Shown here: positions 8,701-17,774 of the stretch, one piece after another
How positions within the stretch are numbered: the stretch's first letter is position 1
Layout of the letters: each line of letters begins with the position of its first letter
Source of the DNA: JBGSBR01 sp041730495
GTDB lineage: Bacteria > Patescibacteriota > Microgenomatia > UBA1406 > GWC2-37-13
Assembly: GCA_041730495.1 (NCBI GenBank)
Contig: JBGSBR010000001.1
Coordinates: 93,394-157,393, forward strand
Reading direction: 5' to 3'
Length of the DNA stretch: 64,000 nucleotides
The notes under the pieces: model-generated
What the model was told of the DNA's origin: nothing
Databases searched by the model: none
Seen by the model: only the letters and a program-made list of their open reading frames with translations
Position numbers and translations under genes: made by a program

Positions 8701-8763
8701 AAGTTGAAGTCACATGAATTTCGATCTATCTAAAAAACGTAAGAATAGTCTTACTTCCAACTT
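8701..8763 (+). repeat. Inverted repeat across the prepilin start
   Basis: AAGTTGAAGT (8701-8710), just before the ATG at 8714, is complementary with one bulge to ACTTCCAACTT (8753-8763) inside the leader-peptide code. The flank AAAAAGTTAATAGTTAAAAG is low-complexity. A hairpin could cover the start codon. Confidence 0.4.
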
Positions 8764-9256
8764 CTTATTTCCTACTTCATCTTTTAATAAGGGTTTTACT
8801 CTTCTGGAACTTCTACTCGTGATGGCGATTACGGCTATCTTAATGAGTCTTTCAATGTTAAGCCTAACTACAGTCCAACACCAAGCTTATCTCGATGAAA
8901 ACCGAGAATCACTGCTCTCTGATTTCAAAAGCCAACAACTAAAGGCCATGACTGGCAATACCGGTGGTGGTAGCAGTAGCCTCGCTTTTGGTATTAGGTT
9001 TTCTAATAATAATTACACATTGTTTCAAGGCAGTACCTATAATGCCAGTGATCCAACAAATTTTACATTTACCCTCAAAGGTAGTACACGCATTGTAACA
9101 ACAGTACCGCAGTCACAAGTAGTGTTTACCAAAGGCAGTGGCGAAATCACTGGATATGATGCAAATAATCGCACAATCACGATCGAAGATACTACCACCA
9201 ATGAACAAAAATCAATTGTATTTAATCGCTTAGGAGTTTTTGAAACTATAGATTAA
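8714..9256 (+). CDS. Type IV prepilin-like protein (GspH/FimT type)
   Basis: 180 residues. The class III signal is 'NKGFTLLELLLVMAITAIL', cleaved between G27 and F28, with Glu at +5. The leader of 27 residues is unusually long, and part of it is encoded by a repeat-like pyrimidine-rich stretch (see findings). The mature part is a short globular pseudopilin with Ser/Thr-rich strands. It is the first of four pilin-like genes in a row, probably a minor pilin of the initiation complex. The gene ends at the A of the next ATG. Confidence 0.85.
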   Translation: MNFDLSKKRKNSLTSNFLFPTSSFNKGFTLLELLLVMAITAILMSLSMLSLTTVQHQAYLDENRESLLSDFKSQQLKAMTGNTGGGSSSLAFGIRFSNNNYTLFQGSTYNASDPTNFTFTLKGSTRIVTTVPQSQVVFTKGSGEITGYDANNRTITIEDTTTNEQKSIVFNRLGVFETID

Positions 9257-11286
9257 TGAAAAAAAACGGCCAATCAATCATCGAGCTACTTATCACGATG
9301 GCACTACTTGCTATCGTGCTTCCTGCTATGTCGACTGGCATTATTTCATCTCGACAAGGTAAAGTACAAACAGAAAAACGTATCACTGCGGCCGAAATGC
9401 TCAAAGAAACGCAAGAAGCAGTGCGCATCGTACGCGAAAGCAACTGGTCAAATGTGACAACCAACGGTGTATATCATCCGGTGATCACTGGTTCTACTTG
9501 GACACTAGCATCAGGCTCGGAAACCATCAACGGCATCACGCGACAGATAGAGTTGTTTGATGTATATCGTGATAGTAGTTTTCAGATTGTTACTAATGGT
9601 GGCAGCTTAGATCCATCGTCTAAACGAGCAGTCATCACAATCTCTTGGACTACTCCGCAACCTGGATCACTGAACTCAACGCTGTATATCACAAGATATC
9701 TTGATAACGCAACATACACCCAAACTACACAAGCTCAGTTTGATACTGGTACAAAAACTAATGTCACATCGACCAACACCAATGGTGGAGACATACGTCT
9801 TGCGTTCAACACCAAAGCTAAATGGTGCGAACCTCAGCTATCCAGTGCCGTCCTTGATTTACCTGGTGTACCCAATGCAGTCTGGGCGACGGAAGGCCAT
9901 GTATATGTCGCAACCGGCCAAAATGCAGTGCCTACTCAAGATTCCTTTGCTCATGTACTTGTTGCCAATACTGATCCACCGTCATCGACCTTACATGGCA
10001 AGATCCAGGGATATCGTACAAACGCAGTATTCGGTGAGCCAAACTGGGGATATATCACTACCACCACTGACACTCGTGAAGTTGTCATCATCAATCTCAA
10101 TACATTTACTGACATTCCTAACAAAATCTATCAGCAAGAAGGATATTTTAATCCAAGTGGATCAGTAGATGCTGATGCAATATTTGTGTATAACAATCGT
10201 GGCTATGTCACGATCAGTAACTACTTGTATGTCTTTGACCTCGCAAGTAAATCAGGATCCAGGCCACAGATTGGTACACGTATTAGCTTCGCAGATAGTG
10301 GAGATATCGCCAATGAGATCTATGTCAGACAGATTGGCACTACAACCTATGCCTTTGTCGCTGTCGAAGGAAGTACTGTGGATGAGATGAAGATTATTAA
10401 TGTGACGAATCATAATATATCTTCACAATGGAGAGTAACCAGTGGTTTGAATATCGAGCCAAATAACTGTAGCTCACTTGAGTCAGGAAAAGCGATCTAT
10501 GTCAAACCTGATGGCTCAAGAGCGTATCTTTCATCGGTCAATGATCAAAACTCGCGTGAGTTTTACACGATTAATACTTCAAATAAAACTAGCCTCAGTG
10601 TCGTAGGTGGATTTGCAACTAACCCTCCTTGTACAAATGGTGGCGGCTACGAAGCGGGCGGTATGAATCCTCAACAATCAATTGTCGTAAGCTCTCAAGA
10701 AAACCGCGTTGTACTAGTCGGCGTCGATGATCCCAGTGATGGCAACAACTCAGAAGAGTATCAAGTGCTCGATCTCAGTAACGAAGCCAATCCCAGCAAA
10801 TGTGGCGGCTTAAATATCGACCAAGGTATCTTTGGTGTTGCGGGTGTAACTGAAACAGATGGTGATACCTATGCTTATATCATCACAGGCGACACCGCAA
10901 ACGAACTTAAGATTATCCAAGGTGGACTTGATGGCACGTATGTCGAAACTGGCACCTATCAATCGGCTACTTTTGATCCTGGATTTGCCTCAAGCTTCAA
11001 TCGTTTTATCCCGACACAAACAGCACCAGCTAACACCTCAATTGCATACAAAATTGCCATTGCTGATCCTGTGAACGGCAGCTGTAGTGGGGCAAACTAT
11101 GTTTTCACGGGTCCTGATGGTACTACAAATACTTCGTATACCACGACCTCACCGATCACGTTTCATAATGATAGTGTGGGATACGAAAATCCAGCTCGTT
11201 GCTTCCGTTATCAAGCGATTTTATCAACCACAAATACCAACTCAACACCGATATTTGAACAAACAGTTGTCAACTATTCACCATGA
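9256..11286 (+). CDS. Giant pilin-like protein with beta-propeller-like ectodomain
   Basis: 676 residues. It starts MKKNGQSIIELLITMALLAIV, a class III signal with a five-to-six-residue leader and Glu at +5 of the mature protein, so it should be processed and assembled like a pilin. After about 130 residues it has a 500-residue extracellular region with repeating strands such as 'VWATEGHVYVATG', 'GYITTTTDTREVVIINL' and 'RGYVTISNYLYVFDL', resembling LVIVD/beta-propeller repeats. This looks like a pilus-tip adhesin, as with PilY1-type or large minor pilins. The start overlaps the previous stop by one base and its stop overlaps the next ATG by four. Confidence 0.8.
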   Translation: MKKNGQSIIELLITMALLAIVLPAMSTGIISSRQGKVQTEKRITAAEMLKETQEAVRIVRESNWSNVTTNGVYHPVITGSTWTLASGSETINGITRQIELFDVYRDSSFQIVTNGGSLDPSSKRAVITISWTTPQPGSLNSTLYITRYLDNATYTQTTQAQFDTGTKTNVTSTNTNGGDIRLAFNTKAKWCEPQLSSAVLDLPGVPNAVWATEGHVYVATGQNAVPTQDSFAHVLVANTDPPSSTLHGKIQGYRTNAVFGEPNWGYITTTTDTREVVIINLNTFTDIPNKIYQQEGYFNPSGSVDADAIFVYNNRGYVTISNYLYVFDLASKSGSRPQIGTRISFADSGDIANEIYVRQIGTTTYAFVAVEGSTVDEMKIINVTNHNISSQWRVTSGLNIEPNNCSSLESGKAIYVKPDGSRAYLSSVNDQNSREFYTINTSNKTSLSVVGGFATNPPCTNGGGYEAGGMNPQQSIVVSSQENRVVLVGVDDPSDGNNSEEYQVLDLSNEANPSKCGGLNIDQGIFGVAGVTETDGDTYAYIITGDTANELKIIQGGLDGTYVETGTYQSATFDPGFASSFNRFIPTQTAPANTSIAYKIAIADPVNGSCSGANYVFTGPDGTTNTSYTTTSPITFHNDSVGYENPARCFRYQAILSTTNTNSTPIFEQTVVNYSP

Positions 11287-11780
11287 AAAAATATCAATCT
11301 AAAAACGGATTTACACTGATCGAGCTCGTGATTTTCATGGGATTATTTTCGATATTACTACTCGCGCTGACCAGTATGTTTACTGCACTTACCTCTGCAC
11401 AGATCGAAACACAAGCTTACTCTGCAGTCCAATCAGATAGTCAGTATCTGGTTAATCGTTTACACTACGATATCTCTCGCGCTGATAGTATTACGACGCC
11501 AGCGAGTGCGGGAACAACTGCTACATCGCTTGTACTTGTGATCGGTGGTCAAACGCAAACATATTCAGTCTCAAACGGTGTGTTAAGTCTCACCACGCCC
11601 ACTGGCACAGTACGCACCCATAGTCCGCGGACAACGATCAGTAATCTACTGTTTCGTCGCATAGGAAACACGAGTGGTAGACATAGTCTGCAGATTACCG
11701 CAACAATCACAACGACGATAAGTCAACCAGGTCCAGCAGAGACAACCGATATTCTAACCACTGTGGGCATCCGCTATTAA
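11283..11780 (+). CDS. Minor prepilin (PilW/GspJ-like)
   Basis: 165 residues. 'MKKYQSKNGFTLIELVIFMG' gives a clear prepilin peptidase site after G9, with Glu at +5. The remainder is a short Ser/Thr-rich pseudopilin domain. It starts within the last codons of the giant pilin (ATGA overlap), implying coupled translation and co-assembly. Assignment to PilW versus another minor pilin class is by gene order and cannot be firm. Confidence 0.85.
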   Translation: MKKYQSKNGFTLIELVIFMGLFSILLLALTSMFTALTSAQIETQAYSAVQSDSQYLVNRLHYDISRADSITTPASAGTTATSLVLVIGGQTQTYSVSNGVLSLTTPTGTVRTHSPRTTISNLLFRRIGNTSGRHSLQITATITTTISQPGPAETTDILTTVGIRY

Positions 11781-11801
11781 TGTATATATTCTGTAAATAA
11801 C

Positions 11802-12197
11802 ATGTTTAAGCATTTAAATGTACTAAAAGATCAAACTGGTCAAACCATGATTACGTTACTCGTATTTATGGTGGTGGCAATCTCTGTCACCTCGACTGCT
11901 GTTGTTGTGACAATCAACAACTCACAAGGATCATCAGATGTCAGTCGTGGTATAGAAGCTAATCAAATTGCCGAAAGTGGTGCAGAAAATGCACTATTTC
12001 GCTTATTGCGAGATCCTACATACGCTGGCGAAAGCTTAGCTGTGGGTAATGGCACAGCTACAGTGACCGTCACCGGAACAGATCCAAAAACGATTACATC
12101 TGTGGGACGAGTGGTGAATACAGTCAAGACAATTCAGGTCATAATTACGTATACTAATAATATTATGACAATTTCCTCATGGCAGGAACTGCATTAA
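11802..12197 (+). CDS. PilX-like minor pilin/pilus assembly protein
   Basis: 131 residues with one N-terminal membrane segment, 'TMITLLVFMVVAISVTSTAVV', preceded by 'QTGQ'. The phrase 'GIEANQIAESGAENALFRLL' matches the PilX N-terminal family, where the helix after the membrane segment carries 'AESGIE..AL'. These proteins lack a strict GFxxxE signal but assemble with minor pilins. One base separates the stop from the next start. Confidence 0.75.
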   Translation: MFKHLNVLKDQTGQTMITLLVFMVVAISVTSTAVVVTINNSQGSSDVSRGIEANQIAESGAENALFRLLRDPTYAGESLAVGNGTATVTVTGTDPKTITSVGRVVNTVKTIQVIITYTNNIMTISSWQELH

Positions 12198-12198
12198 T

Positions 12199-13263
12199 AT
12201 GCGCGGCGTTTTTTACTTAGACAGCAATAATCTCCAGTACTTCGGCGGTAAAGCAACCGCACCTGTTGTGTTGGCTTTTTTACCAACTGCAGTCCACGAT
12301 ATGGAAGTTGTAGATATTGATGAAGTCGAAAAACAACTGACAGAGTTCGTAACTACAAATAAACTTGAACCTGCAGAAACAGTAATGATCTTAGCTCCGA
12401 CGATCTATTTCACGAAAGAACTCACCGTTGAAAAAAAACCAGAAGAGCAGCAAGCTGAAAAAACGTTATTTTTAGAAAATGTCCCAGTGTCAGAACTTGC
12501 ATCACGCGAATATACAGTACTTAAAAAAACAACTGTTGTCGCCACAAATCAAGAGCTGTATCTAACAATCTCAGATTTGCTACAAAAGCATAAATTCACA
12601 GTCACAGCTGTCGTACCGGCTTTTACACTTGCGGGTACAAATGCCACCGGATTTTCGACTGCACTGGCTCAGCAAGCACTCAAACAATTCACCTCACTTA
12701 AACAAGCATCGTTTACCCTAAAAGATGTAAATGAAGAAATTGTTAGACCTGAAGAACAACTCTTCGAAACTCATGAAAAAAGTAATAACCGACTTTTTAT
12801 CATGCTTGGATTATTTGGCATCTTAGTCGGTGTGCTCATCATCGTCATCATGTTGCAACGTCAGTCAAAGGCAAACAAAGGAGTGGAACCAACACCTACA
12901 CTCGCACCGCTTGGCACTGCAAATACGCCACCAAGTCCAATTGTTACGACAGAGCCAACAGTCGATCCTGCACTTCGAGAAACTCTTGAAGTCCAGATCT
13001 TGAATGGTTCAGGTATCTCTGGCCAAGCTGATGAAGTGGCAGCGATCCTAAGAGACTTAGGCTATGAACAGATTGAAACAGGTAATGCCACTGGCGTCGA
13101 CAGTCCACAGACACTGATCGTATTTAAACCTTCAGTTGCCGCTTTTTTCCGTGAAGAAATAGTCGCCTCACTTGAAGCATCTTTTGGCGAAATAAGTACG
13201 CGAGAAAATACTGATATTAACGTCGATATATCGATTACAACTGCTACTTCGGCTGAAAATTAA
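12199..13263 (+). CDS. Membrane protein with LytR_C-type domain in the pilus operon
   Basis: 354 residues in three parts. Residues 1-195 form a soluble cytoplasmic domain; its opening 'GVFYLDSNNLQYFGG' hints at a PilM-like actin fold, but this is not certain. A membrane segment lies at about 200-220 ('LFIMLGLFGILVGVLIIVIM'), followed by a Pro/Thr-rich linker. Residues about 265-350 form a LytR C-terminal-like domain ('LEVQILNGSGISGQADEV'). It could replace PilM/N/O as a link between the pilus machine and the cell wall. Last gene of the operon before the major pilin promoter. Confidence 0.65.
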   Translation: MRGVFYLDSNNLQYFGGKATAPVVLAFLPTAVHDMEVVDIDEVEKQLTEFVTTNKLEPAETVMILAPTIYFTKELTVEKKPEEQQAEKTLFLENVPVSELASREYTVLKKTTVVATNQELYLTISDLLQKHKFTVTAVVPAFTLAGTNATGFSTALAQQALKQFTSLKQASFTLKDVNEEIVRPEEQLFETHEKSNNRLFIMLGLFGILVGVLIIVIMLQRQSKANKGVEPTPTLAPLGTANTPPSPIVTTEPTVDPALRETLEVQILNGSGISGQADEVAAILRDLGYEQIETGNATGVDSPQTLIVFKPSVAAFFREEIVASLEASFGEISTRENTDINVDISITTATSAEN

Positions 13264-13344
13264 TGCTCATATATTAAGCCACATATGCATGAGACTTTAG
13301 GGCTTTACATGAGTTTAAACCGTCAAAACTTCTTTATTTCGATC

Positions 13345-13373
13345 TTGACACGTATTGAAATTTTATCTATGCT
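13345..13373 (+). promoter_or_regulatory. Strong sigma70-type promoter of the major pilin gene
   Basis: TTGACA (13345-13350), a 17-base spacer and TATGCT (13368-13373). Unlike most genes here, this predicts a leader of about 39 bases before the ATG at 13419. A full -35 box and a real leader fit a highly expressed structural gene. Confidence 0.75.
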
Positions 13374-13418
13374 GAAAGTTGTACCAAACTATTACTTAAT
13401 TTTTATATTTTTAATCAT

Positions 13419-13871
13419 ATGCAAACAATCAAAAATCATATGAACCGCAAGGGTTTTACCCTTATCGAGTTACTCGTTGTCATCGGAATCTTGGCGGTTC
13501 TTTTGGCTATTACATTAATTGCCATCAACCCTGCAGAACAACTTCAACAAGCAGAAGATACAAAACGTCGTAGTGATGCAAATGCTATCTTGAATGCTCT
13601 GAGTCAGTTTTCTGTTGATAACAACGGCACATATCCTGCAGGCATCAACACCACTCCTGCTCCTATCGCAGACACTGGTGCAGATATCTGTGGCGCAGTC
13701 GTACCTGAATATATCGCCGCATTACCACGTGATCCTACCGTCGCAGATGGCGCAGATGTCACCGATTGTGATGCTGCATACGCAACTGGTTACACTGTAT
13801 CAGCCGCAGGCGGTCGTGTAACTGTGAATGCTCCAAATGCACAAAATGGAACAATCACTATCACTCGCTAA
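13419..13871 (+). CDS. Major type IV pilin
   Basis: 150 residues. 'MNRKGFTLIELLVVIGILAV' (start at codon 1 or at Met 8, position 13440) has the canonical signal cleaved at G^F with Glu at +5. After the long helix, 'VDNNGTYPAGI' and a Cys pair (residues about 91 and 110, 'ADICGA' and 'VTDCDA') outline a disulphide-bonded loop of a pilin globular domain. Sequence is low in charge and rich in Ala/Thr/Asp as in CPR pilins. It has its own strong promoter and a strong terminator, so it is probably the abundant subunit. Confidence 0.9.
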   Translation: MQTIKNHMNRKGFTLIELLVVIGILAVLLAITLIAINPAEQLQQAEDTKRRSDANAILNALSQFSVDNNGTYPAGINTTPAPIADTGADICGAVVPEYIAALPRDPTVADGADVTDCDAAYATGYTVSAAGGRVTVNAPNAQNGTITITR

Positions 13872-13884
13872 TTTCCGTTACAAT

Positions 13885-13922
13885 AAAAACCACCCTGAGC
13901 TCGTCGAAGGGTGGTTTTTTTT
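13885..13922 (+). terminator. Rho-independent terminator after the major pilin
   Basis: AAAACCACCCT and AGGGTGGTTTT pair around a GAGCTCGTCGA loop, followed by eight T. The A-rich left side means it could also work on the opposite strand. Same core as the terminator at 35.87 kb. Confidence 0.9.
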
Positions 13923-13933
13923 GAGCTAAAGAG

Positions 13934-13939
13934 TATAAT
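13934..13939 (+). promoter_or_regulatory. -10 box TATAAT for the response regulator
   Basis: TATAAT ends seven bases before ATG 13947. An ATG at 13941 would lie before the predicted transcription start; this decides in favour of 13947. Confidence 0.55.
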
Positions 13940-13946
13940 TATGCGT

Positions 13947-14309
13947 ATGAAAAAGATCCTACTTGTCGAAGATGATGAGTTCCTCAAACAGCTGTATAGT
14001 GATTTACTCACTGCCGAAAAATATACTGTTACTACAGCTACAGATGGTAAAGAAGCATTAAATCTTATGGTTAAAGGTGGTTGGGATTTAGTCTTACTTG
14101 ACGTAATGTTGCCGAATATGACAGGTTTCGAAATTCTTGATGCAGTCAAAACACACCAGAAGAAACTTTCATTCCCGGTGATTTTTATGACCAATCTTGA
14201 TAGTACTGATGATGATAAAAAGAAACTTGAAGAAGCTGATGCGTATTGGACCAAAAGCGAGTTATCCCCACCTGATTTTGTAGCAAAAGTCCAATCCATG
14301 ATCGGGTAA
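13947..14309 (+). CDS. Single-domain response regulator
   Basis: 120 residues starting MKKILLVEDDEFL. The acidic pair, the phospho-acceptor in 'DLVLLDVMLPN', the Thr in 'VIFMTNL' and a Lys in 'YWTKSEL' follow the CheY pattern. No output domain. It sits directly between the pilin terminator and the VirD4-like ATPase, and is one of three stand-alone receivers in the first 20 kb, so it probably belongs to the pilus control network. Its kinase is not obvious; the histidine kinase at 19.1-20.4 kb is a candidate. Confidence 0.88.
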   Translation: MKKILLVEDDEFLKQLYSDLLTAEKYTVTTATDGKEALNLMVKGGWDLVLLDVMLPNMTGFEILDAVKTHQKKLSFPVIFMTNLDSTDDDKKKLEEADAYWTKSELSPPDFVAKVQSMIG

Positions 14310-14369
14310 TGATTATCTTCACAGCAAGCTGTAACTAATCCCAGTCAACAACTGATCTTTAATTGTTAG

Positions 14370-14375
14370 TATAAT
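14370..14375 (+). promoter_or_regulatory. -10 box TATAAT for the VirD4-like ATPase
   Basis: TATAAT, six-base spacer, ATG at 14382: predicted leaderless. Confidence 0.6.
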
Positions 14376-14381
14376 GATTAT

Positions 14382-16736
14382 ATGGAAGGTGACATCCTAA
14401 ACGAACTCTTAATGCGTCTCATGATTGCCGGCGTGCTTATGCTCGGTCTGCTTTTTGCCGTGCTCGCAACTCTTGGGCTTTTGTATCTCATAATCGTAAT
14501 CACTCGCCTGAAAAAACGTGAAAGTGTGGGGCTTGATATGGTCACTCTTGAAGTGCAAGTTGCCAAAGAAAATGAGATAAAGATCGATGCTGCTGAACAG
14601 ATGTTTGCTTCGTTTACATCACTTAAAAGACCATCCCGCACTCAGTTCTTAGAGGTTGGTGATGTACTAGCTTTTGAGATTATTGCCAGAAAATCTGATA
14701 TTCGTTTTTATGTCTCTGCACCAAGTAAGATCGTAGATTTAATCGAAAAAACAATCTATAGTTACTATCCTACTGCTGATATCAAAAAAGTCGATGAGCC
14801 CAATATTTTTACCGAAAATGGTAAAGTAGCATTCACCGCACTCACTGCAAGTAAAGATACCTACATGCCACTTAAAACATATCGTGATATACCAACAGAT
14901 ACCATCTCACCTATCACATCAGCACTTTCCAAGATGGATGATCACGAAGGAGCTGTAATTCAGCTTCTTATCCGATCTGCAGATCCCAAGTGGAAAACTG
15001 AGGGCAAATCATATGTGTCATCAACTAAAAAAAGTGAAGCAGATCCGACGAAAGCAACGTTTGAAACAGATACTAAAACTCTGGAAAAAATTGATGAGAA
15101 AACCTCTAAACCTGGATTTGAAACTGCAATTCGTTTGGTCGTATCAGCTCCAGATCAAGATATAGCTGATGCTCATCTGCGTAATATTCGTAATGCGTTT
15201 GGTCAGTTTGAAGGTGATCATAACGAGCTTGGTGAACCAAAAATCTGGTTTAAAGGTGGGTTTATGATGAATTTCATCTATAAATTCTTCCCTGTTGTAC
15301 AGTTTCCGTTTGCCAAGGTAACCTCTATCCTCAGCGTCGATGAACTTGCCGGTATCTACCACTTTCCCAACAAAACAATCGAGACACCACACATCCAATG
15401 GATGAAAGCAAAATCTGCACCAGTATCCGCAGAAGTGCCAATTGATGGAGGTACCATGATGGGTTTTGCCTATTATCGTGGTATACGAAGACCAGTACAC
15501 GTCCATCTCAAAGACCGCATGCGCCACACTTACATCATCGGTAAAACCGGTGTCGGTAAATCTGAGCTTCTTAAAGAGATGATCAAACAAGATGTGCAAG
15601 CGGGTCGAGGTGTTTGTGTAATCGATCCCCACGGCGATCTGATCGAAGACACACTGAGATATATACCACCAGAGAGAGCTGAAGATGTAATCCTATTTGA
15701 TCCGTCAGATACAGAGCGTCCTATGGCACTCAACTTGCTTGAAGCTGATACAGAAGAACAAAAACATTTCATCACCAGCTCAATCATCAACTTGATGTAC
15801 AAGCTCTATGATCCACAGCGCACTGGTATCATCGGACCTCGTTTCGAGCATGCCGTCCGTAACGCAATGCTGACCATCATGTCAGAACCAGGTAGTACCT
15901 TCATCGAAATCGTACGTGTGATGACTGATCAAAAATATGTCCAAGAGTTATTGCCTAAAGTCCAGGATCCGATCGTCAGACGTTACTGGACCGATCAAAT
16001 CGCCCAGACATCAGACTTTCACAAATCAGAGGTCTTAGATTACATCGTATCTAAATTCGGCCGTTTCGTGACCAATAAAATGATGCGTAACATCATCGGT
16101 CAATCCAAGTCTTCCTTTGATTTCAGAGATGTGATGGATAACGGTAAAATCTTGCTCATCAATTTGTCAAAAGGTAAACTCGGTGAAGAAAACTCGACCT
16201 TCCTCGGCCTGCTGATTATTCCAAAAATCTTGGCAGCTGCCATGAGTCGTGTGAATCAACCCGAAGATCAACGTCGTGATTTCTTCTTATACGTCGATGA
16301 GTTCCAAAACTTCGCCACACCTGATTTCGCAGTCATCTTGTCAGAAGCTCGTAAATACCATCTCGGACTGACAGTGGCTAATCAGTTTATCGGTCAGATG
16401 GATGAAGAAGTGAAAAACGCTGTCTTCGGTAACGTCGGTACCATGATCGGCTTCCGCGTCGGTGTGACCGATGCGTCATACCTGGCACGCGAGTTCCAAC
16501 CACGTTTCGGTGAATCAGATTTGATTAATGTGGAACGTTTTCATGCTTATATGAAAACAATTGTGAACAATGAACCGGTCGATCCTTTCTCAATTGATAT
16601 GACCAAAGATATCGATAAGATGAAAGCAGAAGCAAACGAAAAGATTGCTCAGGCGATCATTCAGCTATCACGCCTCAAGTTCGGTCGCCCACGAGAACTC
16701 ATCGAGGCTGAGATCCAGCAACGTGCAAGATTATAA
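14382..16736 (+). CDS. VirD4/TraG/HerA-like membrane ATPase
   Basis: 784 residues. One membrane segment at about residues 9-38 is followed by a large unique region and then a RecA-type ATPase domain. Walker A is 'IIGKTGVGKSELL' near residue 386, the next strand gives 'VIDPHGDLIEDTL', and Walker B is 'FFLYVDEFQNFATP' near 635, followed by 'GLTVANQFIGQM' as in type IV coupling proteins. Such ATPases carry DNA or protein substrates to a secretion channel. No relaxase is in the window, so DNA transfer cannot be claimed. The PrgI/VirB4 genes at 30-33 kb would be the partners. Confidence 0.85.
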   Translation: MEGDILNELLMRLMIAGVLMLGLLFAVLATLGLLYLIIVITRLKKRESVGLDMVTLEVQVAKENEIKIDAAEQMFASFTSLKRPSRTQFLEVGDVLAFEIIARKSDIRFYVSAPSKIVDLIEKTIYSYYPTADIKKVDEPNIFTENGKVAFTALTASKDTYMPLKTYRDIPTDTISPITSALSKMDDHEGAVIQLLIRSADPKWKTEGKSYVSSTKKSEADPTKATFETDTKTLEKIDEKTSKPGFETAIRLVVSAPDQDIADAHLRNIRNAFGQFEGDHNELGEPKIWFKGGFMMNFIYKFFPVVQFPFAKVTSILSVDELAGIYHFPNKTIETPHIQWMKAKSAPVSAEVPIDGGTMMGFAYYRGIRRPVHVHLKDRMRHTYIIGKTGVGKSELLKEMIKQDVQAGRGVCVIDPHGDLIEDTLRYIPPERAEDVILFDPSDTERPMALNLLEADTEEQKHFITSSIINLMYKLYDPQRTGIIGPRFEHAVRNAMLTIMSEPGSTFIEIVRVMTDQKYVQELLPKVQDPIVRRYWTDQIAQTSDFHKSEVLDYIVSKFGRFVTNKMMRNIIGQSKSSFDFRDVMDNGKILLINLSKGKLGEENSTFLGLLIIPKILAAAMSRVNQPEDQRRDFFLYVDEFQNFATPDFAVILSEARKYHLGLTVANQFIGQMDEEVKNAVFGNVGTMIGFRVGVTDASYLAREFQPRFGESDLINVERFHAYMKTIVNNEPVDPFSIDMTKDIDKMKAEANEKIAQAIIQLSRLKFGRPRELIEAEIQQRARL

Positions 16737-16749
16737 CAACTACAACATA

Positions 16750-17028
16750 ATGATTCCTTTTGCTATTACAGCACTCACAATCATATATATATCATATATC
16801 GCGTTAATTCCATTCTTTGATACCGGTGTCTCACAATTCGCAGATATTTTGAACACTATCTATATGCCATATGGTGTGTTACTATTTTTCTTGCCATTAT
16901 TGTTTGTTTACTTTTTTAAAAAATTAAATAAATATAAGAAAAATGTTATAACTGCATACATTATATTTTTAGTATCAATCATATTGATGTTTGCAGTTTT
17001 CTATTTTATTAAAATTCAAAGCCCATAA
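16750..17028 (+). CDS. Small membrane protein, unknown
   Basis: 92 residues with three hydrophobic stretches: 'FAITALTIIYISYIALIPFF', 'YGVLLFFLPLLFVYFF' and 'YIIFLVSIILMFAVFYF', separated by a basic 'KKLNKYKKN' turn. It looks like a three-helix membrane protein of no known family. The start at 16750 follows the ATPase stop by 13 bases; its TAA overlaps the ATG of the flavin reductase by one base, so they are probably cotranscribed and may act together as an electron-transfer pair (inference). Confidence 0.6.
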   Translation: MIPFAITALTIIYISYIALIPFFDTGVSQFADILNTIYMPYGVLLFFLPLLFVYFFKKLNKYKKNVITAYIIFLVSIILMFAVFYFIKIQSP

Positions 17029-17774
17029 TGCTCATTACTTACGAAGCTCAGCTTGTTAAAAAAGAAGCTTTGACACATGATGTCTATCTATTTTCTTTCA
17101 CTTTTCCAACCGAACCAGGCTGGGATTTTAAAGCTGGTCAGTACATGATCTTCCATATCCCACAAGCAGATGGCCACGCAGCTCGTAGATTGTACTCAAT
17201 CGCATCTTCACCACATCAAAAAAACACGCTTGATTTCATCATTGAGATCTTACCTAATGGCATCGGCAGTCAACATCTGGTGAATATGAATATAGGCGAT
17301 TCCCAAACTCTTCAAGGTCCAGCTGGATTATTTTTCTATAAACCCACGGATCGTGATGCTATCTGCCTCGCCACAGGTACTGGTGTCGCACCGATCTATA
17401 GTATGCTTGAGACCCATCTGGCAGAGTTTCCAGAGAAACAGTTTAGCTTGTTCTGGGGACTGAAATACAGCCAAGATGCATATTATTTACCAGAGCTCAA
17501 AGCACTTGTAGATCAGCATCCCAACTTTCACCTGAGTCTTTGTCTATCACAAGAAGCTCAGATAACTGAAACAATGAAAGAGATGGCAGTGTATTGTATG
17601 AGTGGCAGAGTGACAGTCGGCTTTGAAGCGTTGCTTAAGCTGAAAACCACTCAACCGCAAGCATATGATTATTATGTCTGTGGTGGGAAAAATGTAATTG
17701 ATTCACTCAAAACATATCTTGAGGAGAAACAAGTACCCAAAGAACAAGTACACTTCGAGAAATTTACTACTTAA
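17028..17774 (+). CDS. Ferredoxin-NADP reductase-like flavoprotein
   Basis: 248 residues. The FAD-binding motif 'RRLYSIASSP' (RxYS), the preceding 'FKAGQYMIFHIP', and the NAD(P)-binding 'CLATGTGVAPIYSML' and C-terminal 'YYVCGGKNVID' define the FNR superfamily. It lacks any iron-sulphur or globin domain, so it should pass electrons between NAD(P)H and a separate acceptor. The small membrane protein overlapping its start may be that partner. The gene converges with, and overlaps by four bases, the PilX-like gene. Confidence 0.88.
   Translation: MLITYEAQLVKKEALTHDVYLFSFTFPTEPGWDFKAGQYMIFHIPQADGHAARRLYSIASSPHQKNTLDFIIEILPNGIGSQHLVNMNIGDSQTLQGPAGLFFYKPTDRDAICLATGTGVAPIYSMLETHLAEFPEKQFSLFWGLKYSQDAYYLPELKALVDQHPNFHLSLCLSQEAQITETMKEMAVYCMSGRVTVGFEALLKLKTTQPQAYDYYVCGGKNVIDSLKTYLEEKQVPKEQVHFEKFTT

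Noticed and set aside
15144..15632. Antisense open frame of 162 residues
   Set aside because: Fully inside the VirD4-like ATPase gene with no promoter; a shadow frame.
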